Of a stretch of 64,000 bases of DNA, positions 1 through 11,474 are shown piece by piece. The notes under the pieces were generated by a model. It saw only the letters and a program-made list of their open reading frames with translations. It searched no databases and was not told the DNA's origin. Position 1 is the stretch's first letter; every line of letters begins with the position of its first letter. The stretch spans positions 3,395,912-3,459,911 of the forward strand of contig NC_051102.1 in the NCBI RefSeq assembly GCF_901709675.1, given 5' to 3'. The position numbers and the translations under genes were made by a program. This stretch comes from Syngnathus acus (Eukaryota > Chordata > Actinopteri > Syngnathiformes > Syngnathidae).

Positions 1-69
1 CTCCACCTGCCGTTTCAAATGCAACCCAGGCTTCTATGTATTGGGAAGCCTAAAAAAGAAGGCACCAAG
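1..69 (+). CDS. pappa2: pappa2 exon (partial at window edge), sushi module
   Basis: Reading frame starts at base 2 and gives [16 protein letters not shown] and onward, a typical sushi/CCP strand pattern (CRFKCNPGF). The donor is AAG|GTGAGT at 70. The exon ends with two bases of a codon (AG) that is completed as Arg by the G opening the next exon at 1259. The true 5' end of this exon is outside the window. Confidence 0.88.
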
Positions 70-3000
70 GTGAGTCTTTTGGTGCTTTTAGTGAGAATAG
101 TACTTTGGAATATCTAAAAAAAAACCATCCATCCTAAGTGACTGACAAAAAATATTATGTAAACATCCGTACCTCCCTACGTAATGAAATAAATTAAATT
201 TCCATCAGCATGATAAAATCCAATGATGTGAACAATCTTGTCTACATTTACAATGCAATATATTGACACCTAAATCCACAACAATGGTGCTTTACACCAT
301 GTGCACAGTTTTAAAGACGTAGTTTGACATTTTGTATTACATTAGAGTATATACAACAGGCTCACATTACAATCCAGTAAAATGCTTACCACTTGTTATA
401 TTTCATTGCCAGTTGTACTCAGTAACTACCTGAACAACTATTAAAAGGAAACCGTTGATATGCCAGGTTTGTACCCTGCTTCAGATGAACTAAATCCCTC
501 CCTTACATAGTTTAGTCTGTTATGGAATTATCATGTTGAGTGCCTGTGTAAAATATTCTGCAAAACTTAATTTCCTCACTGTTCTGCCTTTATCAGCATC
601 TTATTAAATATTAACAGCGTTTACTGTGATATGAAACTGAGACAATATAGATTCATTGTTTTTTCATGGAGCAAATTTCCATTTAGTAAGGTGGAAAACA
701 ACTTCATGTTAAGATCCGTTTGCAGCTTGGTAACTTTATGAGTTTCACTTTCTCAAGCAATCGTGTAAACATTTTAATAACCCCTGATGCTTTATTAGTT
801 CAATGTGTGAAGTAGAACAGCAGCTGCTGTGAAAGAGCTTTAAACAAGCTTTTTTTATGCATTTGACGTGAACCCATGTGACCTGCTATAGCACATAATG
901 ATGCATTCACATATAATGCATTTTACTGGAGGGTGGGATGTCCTGTGTAGCTTGGTATGTTTTTCTTATTGAAACAGTAAAAGTATAATGGAAAAGTTGG
1001 GGGGGGGGGGGGGGGGGTCACTGAGTGCATCCACTGTGTACCATGTATATCTGCTCGCACTTCTTTATATCAAAGTGAAACCTCAAGTAATCCCAATTCA
1101 TTGTAACACAACATCAAATGACTTCCCTGTGGTCAGAGTCAACTAAGCACAGTTTAATTTTCACCTTCCTTATCTTGTTATTGGAATTACTGGATGCTGA
1201 CCTTTCAAAAACTTCAATAATCTGGCGGAGAGTTTTCTTACTCTTGTGCTGTTTTTAGGAAATACTTCCAGACTGAGTGCCTAGAGGAAGGGCAGTGGAA
1301 GGATACCTCATGTGAGCCCATATCTTGCCCAGCCTTACCTGGTGTTTTCCAGGGCATGTATGAGTGCACCAATGGCCTCTACTATGACACGCTCTGTACG
1401 CTGCAGTGTCCAGATGCGAGAGAAAATGTAAGTGTTTGGACAAAAATCTCCAGACTTAGAGCACATTCCAGTCCATTGTGTAAATCATAATTTCATTTAA
1501 GGCCTGTGGAAGATTTGTGTAATTACCGTATTTTCCGCACTATAAAGCGCACCGGATTATAAGGCACACCTTCAATGAATGGCCCATTTGAAAACTTTGT
1601 CCATATATAAGGCGCACCGGATTATAAAGCGCATAGAATAAATAACTCAACGTTGCTCAAACGTTAATGCAATCACAATATAGTAACACTCGAAATAGTG
1701 AAAACAATAACATATCAATAGCTCAATGTTGCTCAAACGTTAATATCACACAACACACAAAATAAACACGTAAAGCTTACTTTAATAAATTAGTCCTCAT
1801 CCATGAATCCATATTGGTCCATATATAAGGCGCACCGGATTATAAGGCGCACTGTCGACTTTTGAGAAAATTGGAGGTTTCTAGGTGCCCCTTATAGTGC
1901 GGAAAATACGGTAAATGAGTTTGCTGCACGTGTAAAATACAAAAATAATTCCTGATAGAATGATGCATTGTCATTTGATGTAAAACGCAATTGACACTAA
2001 AGTCTTCTTTTCTTACGGCTCCCGGTACTTCTAGAAATACTTCTAGAAATACGTATTCTATTTTATATGAAGAATTACTGAATACTGTGATTTACTTTGC
2101 TGTCTTACAGATTGTAATTCGCTGCACTAAAGATGGTGAATGGACAGCACAATTTACCATGTGTTCCACACTCCAAGGATCTTGCTCTGCTCCATCTGAT
2201 CTAAATTCTGTAACGTATAGCTGTAATGGGAGCATGGAAATTGGTGAGTAAAATTAACACTGCAGATATTGTTTAGTGGCAAAACGGTGTCATTTTCAAC
2301 TTCATATTGAAACAAGGAAATTAATTTTGTGTTTTTTTCTGTGCAGGTGCTGTTTGCTACCCAACATGCATTTTGGTTCTTCATGACCCAGTGGTTCTGC
2401 CCAATGGCTCTACAGTTAGTTCTTTAAAACACTGGATGCTTCCCATCAAACTTCAGGTGAGATGTACATGAATAGTACTCAGGCGTTAGTTTATAATGAC
2501 AGTTATAATTCATTGAACAATTTGCGAACATACTTTTTCCAAGTCTGCTCACTATTATCAAAACAAGTCTACATCATATTAATGAATTTATATATAGATT
2601 TAATATGCTTGATAGTTGACATGACCTGCATGTCGAATGTGAAGTCAAAGGTCAAAGTAGTACATGTTCGTATTTTGTGGTCGACCAGTCATAATTTCCA
2701 ACGTATCTATTGTGGTATGCTGTCCAGTTCAGCTTGTGAAATTTGAAAACCATTGGCAGGTTTTGGAAAAAGTGGTTGTTTTGTTTCCCTGTTGCCATGT
2801 AACGGATCTGGACTGTCATGAAAGCTGAGCCACCGAAAAACAGCGAAGAAATTAATCCATCAGAATGAATAATGCATTGAAACAGCTGGTGGTCTGAAGA
2901 ACAGCATGCAGTAAAATGAGTTACTTGCCGTTTATCCATCTTTATGGATCGATTCATATTAAGTTGGATTCCGTGTATATATAATAACTCTTTTGCCGGC

Positions 3001-6000
3001 ACTCTTGCCTTGCCTGTTTCCCTGCAGGGCTTGGGTCCACCTGCCACTCAGCCACACTGAACTTTGACACAAAATATAATTGTTTTGTTTTTAATCAATG
3101 ACATTCTGAAGCAGTAAAAACCCCAAAAATATCCTTGAACAAAATGTAATATATTTTGTAACAACAAACCCATAGGCCTCATACTAACTCTAGTCTATTT
3201 CTGTTACTGAGAGAAACGAAACTTTCTTGTGCTGGAACTGTTGAGGCAAATCTTAGATTTATAATCTGTGCTCGCCGCAACATGAAGGTGGTAGGCTTTA
3301 AGTGGTCTTTAAATGCAGTGTTGAGTAAAGTTTTGTACACAACTATGCTCTTCTACAGGCTTGCAGACAGATTGTTAAAAACATTTGAACATTCTATCCA
3401 GCAGGCCGAGCAATGTGATCTTGCTTCTTTCATTATATTGTAAGCCTAAAATGTTAGGGCTGCAGCGACGCAGTGTCTTAAGCATCAGTGTCATCTAAAT
3501 GCCAGGAGAGCGCTGAGAAAAGTAAAATAATTTGTTTGCAATTGATTGAAACTAATGCCCCCCTAGTTCTGAAACATCCTTCATAGCGACTTTCCACTAA
3601 AGCGAGGAAAAGTATTTAAATATATTAAATATATTTTTTTTTTTTCTGGACATAATCAGATTTGCTGAATAACAATACAATATGTGGTTGACATTTATGA
3701 ATGTCCTATTTTATCTGATTTTTGACCAAATAATTGGCAGGATTTTCTCTGAAAACATTTCTCAACTACAACAGCCTATCACATTCCCAGGGTGTATTTG
3801 GATGTGTGTCCAAATGTGTTTTGCTTTACTGGAAATAAGTGGATTGTCTAAAAGGAAAGGTTGCAGTTGGCGTGAAATTTTCAGGAAACGCACTCACACA
3901 ATGGACAGACTTGTTGGACTGCCAGATTTTGCTTGAAAGTTGGCTCATGTTACAGCATCATATCTCATGAATAGATTCTAAATGAATGCTGTCAACACTG
4001 ACTCACTTTTGCCTCGCTTTTGGGTGGTCGGTTAACCTGCCAGTCAGTCCGCGAATCTGACCTCAACAAGGTCAAATAGTTGGAGAGAGCTTTGGTTGAT
4101 TACAGCATACTCTTGACGTTGCCTTGTGTTATCTCAAATATCTACGCTCCCTGACAAGCCAACAAGGGGGAGATTGCCTTTTTGCTTGCTTTTGGCTGAA
4201 CAGCTTGACTTATGGTCAATGAACAGTTGTGAGTTGAGACCAGTAATTATATTTCTTATATTCCAAGTTTTTGAAAAAAAATATATATAACACTTTCTCT
4301 TTAAAGCCTGCATGATCAGAGACTTGGGTCAGAACTTCACTTTCAACCCAGGGGGGATCAATTCAACCTCTTTGAAAGATTTGGATGTGCTTCTTCACAT
4401 GCTGACAGCTTCACTGCATCACACTCTGCAACACATCAGCAAATGCTGAAGGTTACAATTTGAGGAGTCAATCCAGGAAAGACCTTTGCAAATGGAACAG
4501 ATGAATTTCTCAGGCCTCTCTGTGCCTTGGCTGAACAGAAGCTAGACAATTTGGTGGTGATTGTAAGGGCTACTGACCAACAGAGGTCCTAAAATGATCC
4601 CGTTAGGGCCCATTTGGAGCAACATTTAAGCACTCTTGTTTTGAATATAAAAATAATATCACATTTTTAGAACTGTGGGAAGTATTTGTAACTTTTCACT
4701 TGTGTTATATTTCTTCATTTGGAATTGCTGAACTTGCCTTGTTTTGTCTTTTGATTTCCAGACCATTGTCTGCACGGGGATGATGAAGTGGTACCCAGCC
4801 TCTGAAAACATTCATTGCATTCAATCATGTGAGGTAAGTGTCAAAACAGTTGAGTAGTATTGCATCAGTAGCTACTTGGTTGTGTGTGAATATATTTTCC
4901 CCCAGCATTCCGTTCCTGTTCCGGTAAACCAAACCAGGCCAACAACACAGGCATCAATGTCACCCAGATTTTTGAGACGATTAAATGCGTGAATGTCTTT
5001 TTCAATCTTGACTGACACTGTGTCTGACCAAGAAATATTAAAATATTTATAGCTTCACGGAGATAATATTTCACAGATCTTGATGTTTATGGTCCAGTTA
5101 GAAATGTGAATATTCTTAGAAGAATATTACACAACCCTAAATACAACTAATCGTTAAAAGATTATTATTGACACTCGGTATTATGTCAGTATCAAGGTGT
5201 AAATGGAATTGAGCTATTGAATTCTACATTTAATGATCAATGATGAAGACACAATAAAAAGGTGGTTTGAATCATCTTGAAACATCTTTTTCAATATTTC
5301 GATTTGACACAGAAGTGTTTCGAATTGCACAACTTCAGGTTCCACCACACCAAAGTGAAGAAGAAATATAACTTGCTCAGTCCAGCAAAGGTTAAAATAA
5401 TTAAATAGGGTTTCAAGTTGAAAAACAGACCTAGTTTTTCTTTTTTAAATCCATTTTGTGTGCAGCATTAAAAAATGTAATGATCACTGGAGAGCAAAAC
5501 ATTATTCTATTGTCGTTTCTCATCTAATTTCCAATACATGCCCCTCTAAAATCCCAAAGCCGGATATTGTTTGGCTCTGACAATCCTGGAACTGCCATTG
5601 GAACGCAAACTGTTGATGAAACACACTCTCTTTAACTGCCGGCAAACATTTTCCTCTTTCATTTTGCAGTGAATGTTGTGAGACAAAACAACTCCCTATC
5701 TTCCATAACAACACCAATTATTACAGACCACATGTGTTTCTCATATACTTGTCTTTTTTTTTCACTGTTAATCATTGACAATTAATGCAAATGTCATCCA
5801 AGTCATAAACCACTGCATATCCATTCTTGTATCCACATTAGACTTGATTATTGTTAAATTCTTCTGACTGGACTCCCTCAAAATAGCATCAAACAGATGC
5901 AGTTCGGAAAACCAAAGTTCAAGTTCTGACCAAACTTAAGAGATCAGAACACATTACAGTACTCCAGTTCTAAAGGCTTTTCACTGACCGCTAGTCAGCT

Positions 6001-9000
6001 GTGGAATAGACTTTAAATGTCTAACCAGAATGTCAAATTACTTTGATTTGAGTGAAAAGATGGGAAGTATTACATTCCATCACTCTGTAAATCAGTATGT
6101 GGGATCACAATATATTGATTCTGCACTCATAAAAGATACTACTCTTGTTCATATCTTGTGTGCAGCCTTTTGATGGGGATGGTTGGTGCGACACGCTCAA
6201 TAATCGGGCCTATTGTCAGTATGACGGAGGAGATTGCTGTCCTTCTACACTATCGTCCAGAAAGGTATTTCCATCTATCCATTTTCCGTTTCGCTTGACC
6301 GCCATGGGGGTCACGGGCATGCTGGAGGCGATCCTCATTCTATTCATGCCTTGCCTGAATTTTATTTTACTAATACAAATATACCATTTTGTAAAAATAA
6401 CTACACCGTCAGCATCCTGTAATTGAAATGGCGCATCCCACGCTGCCCGACAACATGGCGAGTGTACCTCTACACCATCAGTGACTTCCAATTTTAATGT
6501 TTTATTTACATGCTCATTTTATTTCATATTTTGAATTTTTAAATGGGGTTCTTAATGCTCAAAATCTTGACGTGACAGAGAAAAACTAAGATCGCTTTCG
6601 GATTCTGCACATTCTGTTAATTAGATATTAACAACTCTCACTCATCAAAACTTGTGCTCCACTGTATTATCAAAGCTGTCTCAAAGTTATGTCACTCATC
6701 TAACATATAATAAAATCTCAAAATCCTTAATGTGCTAGAATTTGGAAAATAGTGCACATTATACTCAATTCACTACTGTGCAGCTACAAATTCATGTCAC
6801 CCACTCCAGGGCCCCTATTCCTTAATAGGTTCTTTGTCTAGCATGGTTGAACTTCTTTTGTTTCTTTTTTTGCCTAGTGCACATTATGACTTCCTAAATG
6901 TAGAAGGATTATGAGGATGTAGTTGCCATCACAATAAATGGGCTGGCAGAGAACTACCACTAACTCTATTTTACTGTGGAAAAAGAGGATTACAAAGTCA
7001 GCAGGCAGGGAGCAGAGGTGTTGAAAGTACGGTGGTTCATTTGGCCACAGTATAACAGCAGCTAAACAACTCAGGTTTATGCTCAGGAAGTGAACTTAAC
7101 CATGCTTACTGTGTTTCAGAACTTTGATGGAACGCGGAGCCTTTAAAATTCATCCTTACTTTAATAGTTCCAATATTTATCTGTCGCACAAATGTGGACC
7201 GGTTATGTACTGGACAAAGAAGAAATAATGTTTGGTTTTTGCACACACTTGCCATTTGGTATCCTGTCAATACTTCAATTTTCTGGCTATTCCTTCCTTC
7301 TTGCACAGTCTGACTGGACTATCACAAACTTTCTTTGCAGTCATTGCTGCTACATCACAGGCTATAGAAAATAACAGTTTAACAGGATGGTCGTGATGTT
7401 TTTAAAAATGCTAACCATTAAATCAGAGCCAGCTGATGTGTTTAGTGTAAGAAAAGTGCTGATGAGCTACCACATAATCAACTGTGCCAGTAAGGTAAGA
7501 AAAAGTACCAAAGCAGTGTAAGCAAAAGGCAATAAATCTGTGGGGGAAAAAAAAATCCATGGATTTCAATCCATTTTAAATGTCAGAAATGAAGACCAAC
7601 AAGTTTACCTCCCACATCTTGGTTCACTTGTTGTCCATTTCATTTTTCATTACCTCCCACTTTCCATTCTCCCTCTTCTTCTCCTCTTCCAGTCTTCCTC
7701 TTGCTCCCTCTCTCCAAGAGTAAATGTTTACATGTCTTGCTACAGACTTCTTTGCAGGGCACCAGAGTTTGTTTTACAACCTGTGGTGGTGGCTTGCTTC
7801 CTTGACAGAGCTGGCAGCTCTTGTTGTTGATTCTTAACATGTGTTCATCGGTTTACCTCCACCCATGACGATGTGTTCCTGCTCCCCAACGACTCTCAAG
7901 GCTTCTTGTTGTTCAAAGACCAGGTGACACCAAGTGGTCTCCTCTCTTTTCTTTGAAGATCCTACTTGAGTTCCCAAGTGCTACCTTTTAGTAAATTAAA
8001 ACTAAGAGCCCAGACATATGATCCATAGCTGCTCACCACGCCTTGCCGCACTAAAAATATAACACCTCCACTATTGCCGCAGCTTATTTTGTAGGTGCGC
8101 TGAAGTACTGTATTGGCCCGAATATAAGATGCTTTTTTTTCATTGAAATAAAACTTAAAAAGGTGGGGTCGTCTTACATTCGGGGTCTAGACAAAGGCTT
8201 TTTCCAAACTTGAGTCTTGAAAAAGAGGGTGTCGTCTTATAATCGAGGTCATCTTATATTCAGGCCAATACGGTAAATGTCCTGGCCCAATCAATATAAA
8301 CTGTAACTCAACAAACAACGGTGAATATCTGATATATAAAGGGCTCCAAACAGAATAGTGTTTTGACTTGGGATGTGAATTGATAAGATTTTTCCGATTC
8401 AGATTCCATTTTTAATTCTGTTTAATGATTCAATTCTCATTTGGGAAAAAAACCATTTACGATTATGATAATTTAGTTTTACATATTGTAACTTTGTGTA
8501 AATATGGCATTACAAACCTGACAGTGAAGAATGCAAACATTCTCCTATAATAGAAATGATCACCTACCGAAAATCAGGGGCTTCTACAGTGGCAAATGGG
8601 TGCAAGTCTTTAACTACAAACTTTGTCACGATGACATTCCTCGTCTGGCGTCTGAACCAGTCAGACGGTGTCTCTCGTCGTCATCTAAAATAAAACATGA
8701 GACGCGATTTGCAATACAGATTCTACAATTATAGAAATAGAGCTCGCACGAAAATCAGTGTTAGTTACTTATCTGCAAGGTTGTTGACTGAGCCACCGCA
8801 GCAGAGCAAACACGCGACATTCCATTAAACTAATGGCATGCTGCGTGTACAAATGCTTTTGCATATTAGAGGTATTTCCGCTCTATGTTGAAATTTCAAC
8901 ATTACATGTATTGCACGTCGCTCTCTTCTAGTCCTTCTGAGCAAAATATAATCAAACTATGGAGCGCTTCTGCCACACAGGTGCGATCGTTGTTTACGTC

Positions 9001-10353
9001 GGGTAGCGTGCGTGCGCAGTGACGTAATTCGTGCTGATGGGAATCGCTAAGGGAATTGTTAATTTAAAAAAAAAAAGTAAATAAATAAAATAAAGGGAAT
9101 TGATAGCAAAATAGCAAATGATTTCAAGGAATTGGTAACGTGGGAATCGGTTCTCAACAAGAACCGGTCCTCAGTTCCAATCCCTAAACACACATGTGTC
9201 AAATTCAAGGCCCGGGGGGGAGATACGGCCCGCCACATCATTTTATGTGGCCCGCAAAGACAAATTGTGCATCAAATTCGTGTGTCATTACTAGAATTAC
9301 AAATTGTCTTCACTTTTAATAATATCTTTTTTTTTAAAAATATTTGACCAGTTTTTACTTGTCTGATTTGGCAACGAGTTATTTGTCAGTTTGTTTTGTA
9401 GCTTTTACTGTATATAATATGAGGTGCTCATACATTTATTTGGGTTGACAGTCATAATGGCCCTCCGAAAGAAGCTATGACTACAATGCGGCCCGCGAAA
9501 AAAATGAGTTTCACACCCCTCCCTTAACGTGTGACCTCACTGCTGTCCAGAGAGCACATTGGGGCCTACGTACCAGTTTGTGTGTATGTGTGGCAGTCAC
9601 TTAAAACCAAGACATGCTGTTGCTGTAATAAATTGACTTCATTAATTTGTAACTTAATGTTATCTGCCATTTGCCTCATTGGTTTAGTCCACATCACCGA
9701 TATTACATACTTGCCAACTCTGAGTTGCGAAAATTACAGAGATGTGCCTTATGGCTACCAGATAAATATCATTCTGTGTCTTGGCTTGGGTGAGATGTCA
9801 CACTACAAGTCTGTGTCTTAGCCTGGGTCAGATGTCACACTACAAGTCCATCACTCACCAGACCACCCTCAGTCATTAAGTGCTTCCGTATAGATTCAGT
9901 TTATTGGTGGAGGTCCGTTGGGGACGTGGGCCAAACAAATGTCAAAGTCTTGTTGATGAAGTCATTATGTGCATGAGCTTTTATTTTTCTGCTACGGAAA
10001 AACAACTAAAAAAGAAAGAAGACAATGAATCTGTTTCTGGAAGGTGGAGAGGGGCAGTATGATGTTCCTTACTTGCAATCCAATCAATGATGAGACAATG
10101 AAAATCCTCTAGGGCTACATTCGGGTAGTCTGATGTTGGCAATATATTTATTGAATGAGGGAAAATGATTTTCAAATATCAACACCAAAAATGTAGACTA
10201 TTGGAGGTGTTTCCAATAATGATACTTATTTTCTAACAGGTCATTCCGTTTGGAGCAGACTGCAATCAAGATGAGTGCACATGCCGTGATCCGGATGCCA
10301 GGGAAAATAAGAGCAAAGGCAAGGACCCACAAGGGGGAGGAGGAATCCCATAA
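1..10353 (+). CDS. pappa2: pappa2 3' part: pappalysin-2 C-terminal exons (gene-level entry, 5' end outside window)
   Basis: Seven exons at 1-69, 1259-1427, 2111-2243, 2347-2456, 4762-4833, 6166-6264 and 10240-10353 join in frame into about 254 residues ending at a TAA. The product is the C-terminus of a secreted metzincin metalloproteinase of the pappalysin family, which cleaves IGF-binding proteins outside the cell. The catalytic domain is not in the window. Visible parts are Cys-rich sushi (CCP) modules, then a Lin12/Notch repeat with the run [11 protein letters not shown] followed by YDGGDCC, then a short tail containing DECTCRDP. The segment [11 protein letters not shown] and the DECTCRDP tail resemble my memory of PAPP-A2 more than PAPP-A, and the astn1 neighbour agrees with the PAPPA2 locus. 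Potential N-glycosylation sites are NGS in exon 3 and NGST in exon 4. No frameshift or stop interrupts the chain. Paralogue choice is an inference; family membership is secure. Confidence 0.92.
70..1258 (+). other. pappa2 intron
   Basis: Intron between two sushi exons, GTGAGT donor and TTTTTAG acceptor. Apart from a run of 19 G at 999-1017 I see only AT-rich unique-looking sequence. Confidence 0.8.
999..1017 (+). repeat. (G)19 homopolymer
   Basis: Nineteen consecutive G in a pappa2 intron. Such a run can form a G-quadruplex and is also an error-prone spot for sequencing, so its exact length should be treated with caution. Confidence 0.95.
1259..1427 (+). CDS. pappa2: pappa2 exon, sushi module
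   Basis: 169 nt: one base completing Arg plus 56 codons, ending on a codon boundary before GTAAGT. Contains the Cys/Trp pattern of a CCP module ([16 protein letters not shown]) and the start of the next one ([20 protein letters not shown]). The acceptor is GTTTTTAG|G. A minus-strand reading over the same bases is a shadow. Confidence 0.9.
1428..2110 (+). other. pappa2 intron carrying a MITE
   Basis: Intron with GTAAGT donor and TCTTACAG acceptor. More than half of it is the MITE at 1526-1911; nothing else recognisable. Confidence 0.8.
1526..1911 (+). mobile_element. TIR MITE (family 1, TA target duplication), 386 bp
   Basis: Begins CCGTATTTTCCGCACTATAA and ends with its exact reverse complement. 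It is flanked by TA on both sides (1524-1525 and 1912-1913), as for Tc1/mariner-type insertions. Inside, the motif AAGGCGCACCGGATTATA and close variants recur, and the interior contains a CAATGAATGG segment found in the other copies. No coding capacity. Related copies lie at 45320, 46516, 51774 and 55637. Confidence 0.88.
2111..2243 (+). CDS. pappa2: pappa2 exon, sushi module
   Basis: 133 nt: 44 codons plus one base, starting [18 protein letters not shown] and including [20 protein letters not shown]. The Cys-x-Trp-Cys spacing is that of a CCP module. It opens exactly after TCTTACAG and closes at TTG|GTGAGT; the carried G joins GT of the next exon to make Gly. NGS is a possible N-glycosylation site. 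Confidence 0.9.
2347..2456 (+). CDS. pappa2: pappa2 exon, sushi module
   Basis: 110 nt: two bases plus 36 codons, beginning [20 protein letters not shown] and ending PIKLQ before GTGAGA. The intron before it is only 103 bp. NGST is a possible N-glycosylation site. Chains in frame with both neighbours. Confidence 0.88.
2457..4761 (+). other. pappa2 intron
   Basis: Intron of about 2.3 kb. AT-rich, with short poly-T runs near 3631. Reading frames at 2652-3047 (-) and 3682-3936 (+) have no recognisable domain or splice context. No repeat family recognised. Confidence 0.7.
4762..4833 (+). CDS. pappa2: pappa2 exon, end of last sushi module
   Basis: 72 nt, 24 codons: [20 protein letters not shown] followed by QSCE. 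The VCTG-KWYP-HCI pattern is the closing half of a CCP module. Phase 0 at both ends; acceptor TTTCCAG, donor GTAAGT. Confidence 0.9.
4834..6165 (+). other. pappa2 intron
   Basis: Intron of about 1.3 kb between the last sushi exon and the Notch-repeat exon. AT-rich; no repeat or conserved element recognised. Confidence 0.7.
6166..6264 (+). CDS. pappa2: pappa2 exon, third Lin12/Notch repeat (LNR)
   Basis: 99 nt, 33 codons. Contains [19 protein letters not shown], the LNR signature with its calcium-binding DGGDCC. In pappalysins the C-terminal LNR works with the two LNRs in the protease domain to set substrate specificity (family knowledge for PAPP-A). Acceptor TGTGTGCAG; the donor is AAG|GTATTT, a weak match to consensus, and a LINE tail begins about 6 bp into the intron. 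Confidence 0.93.
6271..6360 (-). mobile_element. LINE 3' tail fragment, just inside a pappa2 intron
   Basis: Read on the minus strand it ends in a GGATAGATGG-type tail preceded by GTGACCCCCATGGCGG, the common teleost LINE 3' end (CR1/L2-like from memory, class uncertain). Other copies in this window are at 19787, 35226, 35716, 37127, 58245 and 63031. The tail abuts the splice donor of the LNR exon. Confidence 0.65.
8108..8273 (+). mobile_element. Short TIR MITE, 166 bp, TA target duplication
   Basis: Ends are near-perfect inverted repeats: CTGTATTGGCCCGAATATAA at the left and the complement of CCGTATTGGCCTGAATATAA at the right. TA flanks both sides. The outermost bases CCGTATT are shared with the larger MITE family at 1526, suggesting related transposase recognition, but the interiors differ. 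Confidence 0.8.
8368..9186 (+). mobile_element. Probable hAT-derived non-autonomous element
   Basis: The left side opens GGGATGTGAATTGA and the right side closes with a segment whose reverse complement opens GGGATTGGAACTGA. It contains the self-complementary stretch CGGTTCTCAACAAGAACCGG. I associate that terminal sequence with teleost hAT elements, from memory. No coding sequence is visible and no clean target duplication was found, so the bounds are approximate. Confidence 0.45.
9191..9521 (+). mobile_element. hAT-type MITE, 331 bp
   Basis: Left end CACATGTGTCAAATTCA pairs imperfectly with the reverse complement of the right end, GAGGGGTGTGAAACTCA. The imperfect 8-bp flanks (cctaaaca and ccttaacg, 6 of 8 matching) suggest an old insertion. 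The interior is nearly the same as the copy at 53525 (shared CATCATTTTATGTGGCCCGC). Confidence 0.8.
10240..10353 (+). CDS. pappa2: pappa2 terminal coding exon
   Basis: 37 codons plus [23 protein letters not shown] and then a Lys/Gly-rich tail ending GGGGIP. Acceptor TTCTAACAG. The Cys-rich start fits the PAPP-A2 C-terminus as I remember it; the Gly-rich extension after ARENK goes about a dozen residues beyond what I recall for the human protein. Confidence 0.92.
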   Translation, partial: VIPFGADCNQDECTCRDPDARENKSKGKDPQGGGGIP

Positions 10354-10531
10354 AATAGATGAGTGCAAGCAAGTCAAGTGGTGTAACATAAGTCAAGCTG
10401 TCGATAACATACACAACAAGCTCAAATATTACCTTATCATGTACTTTGCACACGTTTTGAAGGCAAAGACGTTCTTTTCAAAAAGGTCAATGAAAGTGGT
10501 TAAGCACCTTTGCCATTGCCGTCAATAGGTA

Positions 10532-10537
10532 AATAAA
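10532..10537 (+). promoter_or_regulatory. Candidate pappa2 polyadenylation signal AATAAA
   Basis: First AATAAA after the pappa2 stop, 179 bp downstream. Another lies at 11144-11149. The sequence alone cannot say which is used. Confidence 0.35.
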
Positions 10538-11143
10538 AAGAGATTACAGAAATAGAATGTATTATAATGAAATGATGGGAACTCAAAATGGTGTAGTATA
10601 GCTATGTGGTGAAGCAATTCACATAATACAAAGGACATTTTCTGCTGCTACTATGTATCTAACTCAGCAATGGTCAGAATGGTTTTAGCTCATCCTAGGA
10701 CTTGTATTAATGACTATTAACCTTAGAAATTGTTAAGACAAATGTGTATCGACTAAATCAAGACATGTCTCCAATACGTATTTACTAGCTGATATGTTGA
10801 AATCATCGATGGTAACCGTAATTAGTTTTGCATTTCCACGAAATTCATATCATTTTCGCAAGCTTTTATTACTGTACAAATGGAACTGTAAAGTTGAGCA
10901 TTAAACAAACTGTACAATGTGAAAAGAACTGCTCTTAAACATTGTGGATTATCTATGTGACAATTGGAGTTGGAAAAATGAACCGTACAGTTCCACATAA
11001 GATATCGATGCGAAACACCCAACACTGTTGTATTCATGCAAGAAACATACAAAAACTGAAATCATGTATCCAAATAGTTAATCCAAACTTGCAGATAAGT
11101 GTAACCATGTTCAGTATTCTACAGTACTCTATACACCTTATTG

Positions 11144-11149
11144 AATAAA
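11144..11149 (+). promoter_or_regulatory. Candidate pappa2 polyadenylation signal AATAAA
   Basis: Second AATAAA downstream of pappa2, about 0.8 kb after the stop and followed by T-rich sequence near 11161-11172. Confidence 0.3.
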
Positions 11150-11448
11150 TTGAAACAATATTTATCTTTTTCAGTGGTTTGACTTTTGTTCTCTATGTCG
11201 AAATATTGTTAAATGCTTCAAAAAAAAAAAAAAGTCCAGTGCCATATTCACGATAATTCCCCCTTTATTTGGCTGAATGCAGTTCAACAGATGCTTAAAG
11301 TGAAACTCAACCCAATATTTCAAAATGCCTTTACTTTAATATTTCCCAAAAGCACACAACTGCGGTATTGTCACCTTCTTAAACTCTTTTTTTTTTTTAA
11401 GAGTGTAACTGAATCGTTTGCGTGAATTTAATACATATCTTCACGCAC

Positions 11449-11474
11449 GCACACACACACACGTGTGTGTGTGT
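11449..11474. repeat. Palindromic (AC)n/(GT)n microsatellite
   Basis: An AC run is followed directly by a GT run through a central ACGT, giving a self-complementary stretch that could extrude as a hairpin. Confidence 0.85.

Larger units (their letters stand above)
6265..10239 (+). other. last pappa2 intron, repeat-rich
   Basis: Nearly 4 kb between the LNR exon and the terminal exon. Holds a LINE tail (6271-6360), a short TA-flanked MITE (8108-8273), a probable hAT-derived segment (8368-9186) and a hAT MITE (9191-9521). The rest is unremarkable. Confidence 0.75.

Noticed and set aside
7640-7840. Minus and plus frames in a pyrimidine-rich patch
   Set aside because: Low-complexity CTT/TCC-rich sequence within an intron, no domain.
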